Shown one piece after another: positions 58,956 through 64,000 of a stretch of DNA of 64,000 nucleotides. The notes below the pieces were generated by a model, which searched no databases, was not told the origin of the DNA, and saw nothing but the letters and a program-made list of their open reading frames with translations. The DNA is taken from positions 372,001-436,000 of the forward strand of contig BCKK01000005.1 in NCBI GenBank assembly GCA_001600615.1, given 5' to 3'. Within the stretch, counting starts at the first letter, position 1, and every line of letters begins with the position of its first letter. Source of the DNA: Dioszegia crocea (lineage: Eukaryota > Basidiomycota > Tremellomycetes > Tremellales > Bulleribasidiaceae). The position numbers and the translations under genes are program-made.

Positions 58956-60284
58956 ATGGCCTGTTGTATATCTCGCACAGGGATGACATACAGCCTCACC
59001 CGCCAGCAGGTGTACCTGATACTCCTCCTACTTATCACTTTGACAAGTCTGTACTATGTCCTGCCCACTCGTCGGAAGGTTGAGGCGCCACGGGACCGGT
59101 CTCCCCCTACTCGAGAGACACCAGTCTTTGAGCAGCGTCTTGTAGCTGTCGGAGATCTGCATGGCGGTATGTCTAATAACCACACACAGCACTGAAAGCT
59201 CAGACTTTGACAACGCAAAGCGAGTGCTCCAGATGGTAGGAACAATATCATCTACCGACAATCCAACCTGGACGGCAGGTTCAACGATCCTTGTCCAGAC
59301 GGGCGATATCGTCGACAGGGGCACGTACGCTTGGGAGATATACCGCTTGATGCAGGCTCTACGATCTGAAGCTGCTGGGCAAGGAGGGCGGGTGGTCAGT
59401 ATTCTGGGAAATCACGAGGTGATGAATGCCATTGGGGACTGGCGATATGTCACGCACGACGAGATTCGACATAACGGCGGTACCGAGCAGAGAATGAAGG
59501 ATATGGCGCATGACGGATGGCTAGGCAGAGAGTGGTTGGCGAAGTGAGGCAGTACCTTCTGCTGTCCAGGTTCTGAGCTCATACTACCAGTTACTCATCT
59601 ACTGCTCTGGTCCCCTTGTCGCCCTACCCCTCCGCCCCTCTTCTATCCTTCACCCACGGCTCGTTACGCCCTTCCTACCCTAACCTCTTACCCTATCCGG
59701 ACAAGATAAACGCTCTCGGTCACTCGCTTCTCTTTAAAGCACTCTCAGCTCAGGTGCCACCACACCCGCCAAACCCCTACCAGGGCATACCGCACGACGC
59801 AACTGCGGATGAAGCAGAGCTTTATGCGGGCGGAGGGCCGTTCTGGTGGAGAGGTCTCGCGGAAATGGGGAATGAGGCGACAGTGTGTAAATGGGCAGAC
59901 GACCTGAAGAAGAAGATGGGAGTCAGGCGGATCATCGGGGTAAGTTGATGTCTTGCGCAACGAATCCAGACTGATGCCCATCAGGGTCATACACCCAACT
60001 TCGAACAGATCGTAGACCGCTGCGATGCCTCAATTATTATCATCGATACTGGAATCTCGCGGGCCTATGGAGGTGTCCTATCTGCCCTGGAGATCGTTTA
60101 CACTCTCCACCTACCGCCAACTCCTAGTCAGCCTGATCATCGCCAAGATCCATTTGTCGCGCAGGCATCTGTGATGGCTGAGCCAATACCGGGACGCCGG
60201 TATATCGAGAGAGAAGAGGTACATGCGATATACCCGACAGGCCGGAAGTTGATCACAATAGAGGAGAAAGAGATCACGCTGTAA
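58956..60284 (+). CDS. Shewanella-like (SLP) calcineurin-type phosphatase, membrane-anchored
   Basis: Four exons, about 400 residues. An N-terminal signal anchor (QQVYLILLLLITLTSLYYVL) is followed by the metallophosphatase motifs of the PPP superfamily: AVGDLHGDFDNA (GDxHG), VQTGDIVDRGTYA (GDxVDRG), VVSILGNHEVMNAIGDWRYV (GNHE with the SLP-type extension), SFTHGSLRPSY and IIGGHTPNFEQI (GGHT), then IIIIDTGISRAYGG. The MNA.GD.RYV segment and GGHT are characteristic of Shewanella-like phosphatases, not of PP1/PP2A. Metal-binding residues are all present, so it is probably active. The signal anchor suggests a lumenal or extracellular catalytic side. Substrate unknown. Confidence 0.88.
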
Positions 60285-60375
60285 TGAGTAGTGTCAATGT
60301 ATTGAATAGATGGACAGTCACATGCTGGTCCATGGCGAGGGCTGAGAACGGGAAAGGGAACCTTCCAGAGGTGCA

Positions 60376-61431
60376 TCAATTCCAAGCATCGGCAAACAGG
60401 CCTTCCTCCGACAGCTCAGACATCCACTTCCAGAATGGTGCCGAGGGAAACCCAACGCAGTTGTCATAGTTCCCCTCTATGCCCTCTATCAGCAATCCAC
60501 CTAGGCCCTGGGTGATCAGCATAAGGTGATTGTCCTGATTGTACCTCGCACTCACCTGGATAGCAAAGCCACCAGCACGGTCAATACCCTCATTCGACTC
60601 GACGTATGCCTCGATCGTATCTCTCTGCCATGTCAGCTCTCGCAGAGAACATCTCCCCCAATCAGACGTACCGAGTTGTCATAGAAGCGACATAGGGTAG
60701 AGCAGGACATAGACTCCAGCTTGTATCCTGGAGCATCCACAGCTGGATAGACTGCCTCATCAGCCCTCATCCCCCTTACAGACCAAGACCAAAGATTGAC
60801 ATACCGATAGTCACCCCAGTAATCACCTCGCACTCTTTCCCAGCCATCAAATCCAACATCCGCGCCTGATCAGCCTTCGACGATGGCTTCTCCAGTATCT
60901 GCGAACGCATCCCCGCTACCTGATCGTCTCCGCCATCCTGCTGAGTCGTCCGTTCAGGTGGGAAGATCACTACAGTGTCCGCTAATACTTCAGCCTCAAA
61001 CCCTCGGCTAAATCTGGGACTCACCGCTGATGACTAGATCAGGCGGATTGCGATCATCCTCTCTGACGAGCTTCTCATACACTTCAATAGCCTTTATATC
61101 AGCTATACCCCGGCTCACGCTCTGGTATGCCCACCTTTTCTCCTGCGGTGGCAATAGGATAATCTGCCAAGTTGCCTTCGTATAGATCCTTTTGCAGGTC
61201 TTCTGCGAATTCTGGAGGTACGATCTCAGGATTGAGGCCCTGGCGAAGATATCAGCAATCAGGACTACAAGACAATAGCGGGGTTATAGCCGGACAACTT
61301 ACAGCTGCCTCAAATATGTCTTTGCGTCTCGGACTGCTCGAGGCCAAAACAATCCGTCGGTTGGCCAGCTCTTTAAAGACAGGCAGAGCGAGCGCTGTGA
61401 GACCGGCGAAACGGGGGCGTGTGGAGCTCAT
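60376..61431 (-). CDS. Maf/ASMTL-type nucleoside triphosphate pyrophosphatase
   Basis: House-cleaning pyrophosphatase of the Maf family, thought to hydrolyse modified or non-canonical NTPs. Start ATG 61431, stop 60376, several short introns. Motifs: RRIVLASSSPRRKDIFEAAG (S-S-P-R-R signature), LNPEIVPPEFAEDL, then the catalytic DLVISADTVVIFPPE, ILEKPSSKADQARMLDLMAG (K-P-x-x followed by helix) and ECEVITGVT, then the C-terminal IEAYVESNEG with DRAGGFAIQ and GLGGLLIEGIEGNYDNCVGF. Catalytic Asp and Arg/Lys residues are present. Fungal versions lack the methyltransferase half of human ASMTL, as here. Cytosolic, no targeting signal seen. Confidence 0.9.
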
Positions 61432-61992
61432 GTTGTTGTCTATGAAGAGTTGAAGATAGGAAGGGCTTCGCTGAGGCCAACCTAGTATGATTCATGTCTG
61501 GTGGATTACACGGCGAAGATGTCTGGGTTGTATCACGTGAGCATGATGCGATACTTTGGAGTGGATCTCAAGTGTGTAGGATAGAAGCACCCAATGCCTT
61601 TCAGAGAGCCCAAATCCTTACATGCCAGAGGCCAGAGCTATAGAGTCAAATACGAGTATATACACAGGTAGGTAGGCAAGCACAAAACAAGAAAAGAAGA
61701 GCCGCTTCGGTTGTAGCGCGATTATCGAGTCGGAAGAGCTGAATGATGGAGGGAGTGTGTGGGACGATCCTGTCGCCAGTGTGGTTTGTACGTTATGTTT
61801 GGCGCGGAAAGACTAATGGGGACTACAAGAGATGAGGATTGCCTGGTGAGGCGATGTAATAATGAGGGGGAATGGAAGGCTATGGCTACCGAATGATGAT
61901 GAGCGTGTATCGAAAAGCGGGAAGAAGCGGTAATATACAGGATGTAATGTCCGTGTTTTAGATCGGAGTCGGGTCGGCGGTCGGTGGTGGGA
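61432..61992. other. Intergenic region between the Maf gene and the kinase gene
   Basis: 561 bp, both neighbours on the minus strand, so it holds the kinase 3' UTR and the Maf promoter. A CACGTG E-box (TATCACGTGAGC near 61535) lies about 100 bp upstream of the Maf start. No gene is seen. Confidence 0.45.
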
Positions 61993-64000
61993 CTAATGAG
62001 TGAGGGTTTCGCACCGCCTGAAGAGTCAGTTTTGCGCCTAAAGAGCATGACGAGGCAACTTACTCGAGAACGGTCTGATAGATGAATTTGAAACTCCACA
62101 CATTCCCTCTCAATCGCTTGATATTGAGCAGATATAGCCCTGGGAGGTTCTTGATCCGGCAAAGCTCGACGTTGAATTTGACTTCATCGCCGCTGTCGAC
62201 ACTGAGAGCTGTCAGCTGCTGACCGCGTCACAGGGATCAATTTAACTCACGCATGCTCGCCGTAGATCGGCTCGACGCTGGGCAGAAGTGGTGTTCCAGC
62301 AATGCTGGACATGGCAGGACTGGCCAATCCCTGCGGCTCGGACGATGCACGCGGCAAGTTGACGCCAGCGGCTGTACTGCCTCGTCGGAGCATGCCCTTG
62401 AAGCCACCCGGAGATAGAATGGACGCTGAGGGCGATTGAGGCATTGGGAGACCTCTCGAATCAATCTGATGTATGAGCGTTGCCAAACGTAGATATGGCG
62501 CCATTGAACTCACTCTTGACGACGACGCATTACCGAGGAGGAATCCCCCCGAGCTGCCTCCGATACTCATCACGCTTCCTCTCTGCCCACCCCTTGCCGC
62601 TCCCTTCTTAACTCGTGTACACCTCAGCCTGTACTCATTCTCCCTCTTAACCTCCAGACCCATCTCCGACAAGACCTTGATCACCTCCGAAATGACCTCC
62701 GAGGGTAATTTCGAAGATAGAGCAGATTGGTCGACGATACCTGTATGGATCCGGAGTTTGGCTTCTTCAGCCCGAAGCCGAGCAGCGGCACTAGTTGGTG
62801 TGAGCGCCTTGGGTGGGGGAATTGAAGTAGTATTGGGTGAAGGGGTAGCTTGGATATGATGCGACTTGGATCGACCAGACGTAGCGATAGATTGTCGCTG
62901 GGGGGATTTGCGGACGCCATTCGTACCATTGCTGGTCTCCGCCAGGGGTTGGCGCACCGGTTCTGGGATACGTGAAGCTGCCGAAGGAAGAGTTGCTGAG
63001 TCTGGGATCGGGACCTCGTCTTTGGAAACCGGCGCGACAACAACCTCTTCCTCGGGGATGACCGCAACGCTCGAACGACTCGACGCTGCAGTGGCCATCT
63101 GTAGCTGTGCTGGTGCGCCGACCCGCACATAGCTGCTTGCACGTGAATCGCTCCGTGGTTCATCGACGCGAGTGTGGTACGTATCCTTCGCGAGCGATTT
63201 GCGGCGGAACCAATCCATGACCTTCTTCGCTGCCGAACTCGAGGCATTCTTGCCCTGAGACAAAGCGACAGCGTCGACGGTGACGATTGAAGGGGAGGAT
63301 TGGCCGAGGTTGGCGTTTTTAGGCTGAATACCGGTGGGGCCGACAATGATGGGGGACGCTTTGCCGCGCACCGACGACACTTGGGTAGCTGGAGTACTGG
63401 CGACAGGGTTCATATCGCGTGCAGAGAGTGGTGCAGGTGTTGTAGGTGTTGTGGCGGAGGACCGTGTCTCCCGGACTGAGCCCGATCTGGAGTCATCAGC
63501 TTCGTCCAGAATGATAGCCAATGTCACATACCGGACCATCGCCCCAAGAGTCTTGCGCTTCGACTGCTTGTCCTCCTTGACTGCTGTCGCCGGGCGCATG
63601 CTATACCTCTTCCCCTCTCTTTGCGCCCTACCCGCGCCGGTGGTGGCCTCCTGCTGAGCTTGGAGAGAAGCAGCAGTAGCCGCGGAGCTAGAACTGGGGG
63701 GTGGTCGCGAGACATCCACGCTACTCCCCATACCTGCCGAATTGAGCAATTTGGACAGTCCAAACTTGTCAAGCGACATGCCCTTCTTCGACCGATCCCG
63801 TTTTGGCGGTGGCACCTGTGGTAGACCGGCATTGTTGAGACCAGAGTATGTCCCGGCGGAAGTAGGAAGAGCCATGGAGACAGGGGGGCGTGATGCGGCT
63901 TTGCCGCTGGCTCGACGCGCTTTGGGCGTACCGGTATCGGCACGGGGTGTGGCCGAGACATCCTCGTGTGGACTGAGGATGCGGAAGGATGCTCGAGGGG
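61993..64000 (-). CDS. CAMKL-type Ser/Thr protein kinase, C-terminal part with KA1 domain (partial)
   Basis: The frame is open at the right edge, so start and catalytic domain lie outside the window. What is visible is a long Ser/Pro/Arg-rich regulatory region (KRDRSKKGMSLDKFGLSKLL, MVRYVTLAIILDEADDS, VMDWFRRKSLAKDTYHTRVD), then a split KA1 domain: SEVISEVIKVLSEMGLEVKR, ENEYRLRCTRVKKG, a Gly/Ser-rich insert, and DEVKFNVELCRIKNLPGLYL, LNIKRLRGNVWSFKFIYQTV, ending LERCETLTH. KA1 domains bind acidic lipids and autoinhibit MARK/Kin-family kinases. The KA1 sequence is closest in my memory to fungal Kin4/Kin1-like or SNF1-related kinases; which one cannot be settled here. Introns of 40-55 nt as elsewhere. 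Confidence 0.6.

Overview
The window looks like nuclear DNA of a basidiomycete fungus, most likely a tremellomycete yeast (Cryptococcus/Kwoniella/Tremella relatives). I infer this from dense, very short introns (mostly 30-55 nt, GTRNG donors, CTGAC/CTAAC-like branch points just before the acceptor), from tightly packed genes on both strands, and from the genes themselves: an AA14-type copper monooxygenase, Cox17, SLP-type phosphatase, Spg1/Tem1, a fungal ArAE_2-type transporter and an Mmc1-like mitochondrial protein. The species cannot be named from the sequence alone. Exon joins were made by hand, by following reading frames across GT..AG sites and matching remembered families, so individual boundaries may be off by a few bases.

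Layout. 1-7.9 kb: COG8 (Golgi tethering, minus, runs off the left edge), ILV3 (branched-chain amino-acid synthesis) and the spliceosomal DEAH helicase PRP22. 7.9-16.5 kb: about 8.7 kb with no credible gene, filled by a mosaic of decayed dispersed repeats in both orientations; at least four repeat families can be recognised by eye. 16.5-28.0 kb: an Mmc1-like mitochondrial membrane protein, the septation GTPase SPG1/TEM1, an unrecognised coiled-coil gene, a J-domain protein of the JJJ1/DNAJC21 type whose reading frame continues into an SRR1-like domain, and a large multi-membrane transporter. 28.0-33.7 kb: a duplicated fragment of the last SEC8 exon, two small unrecognised genes, and SEC8 (exocyst). 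34.3-44.3 kb: AA14 LPMO, an RBM5-like splicing regulator, a complex I B15 subunit, TAPT1/Emp65, GPI2, COX17 and ETFRF1/LYRM5. 44.5-64 kb: UTP20 (SSU processome, about 8.2 kb), a DUF7702-like seven-helix protein, RAD18, a repeat-bearing intergenic stretch, a membrane-anchored methyltransferase, an SLP-type phosphatase, a Maf-type nucleotide pyrophosphatase, and the C-terminal part of a CAMKL protein kinase with a KA1 domain (runs off the right edge).

Most genes are housekeeping genes and there is no biosynthetic cluster. Several are divergent pairs over short shared promoters with matching cell compartments: COX17/ETFRF1 (mitochondrion) and TAPT1/GPI2 (ER). The items most worth a second look are the repeat mosaic with its recurrent CGG-N5-CCG plus TATA unit, the J-protein/SRR1 fusion, and the recent duplication of a SEC8 exon fragment.
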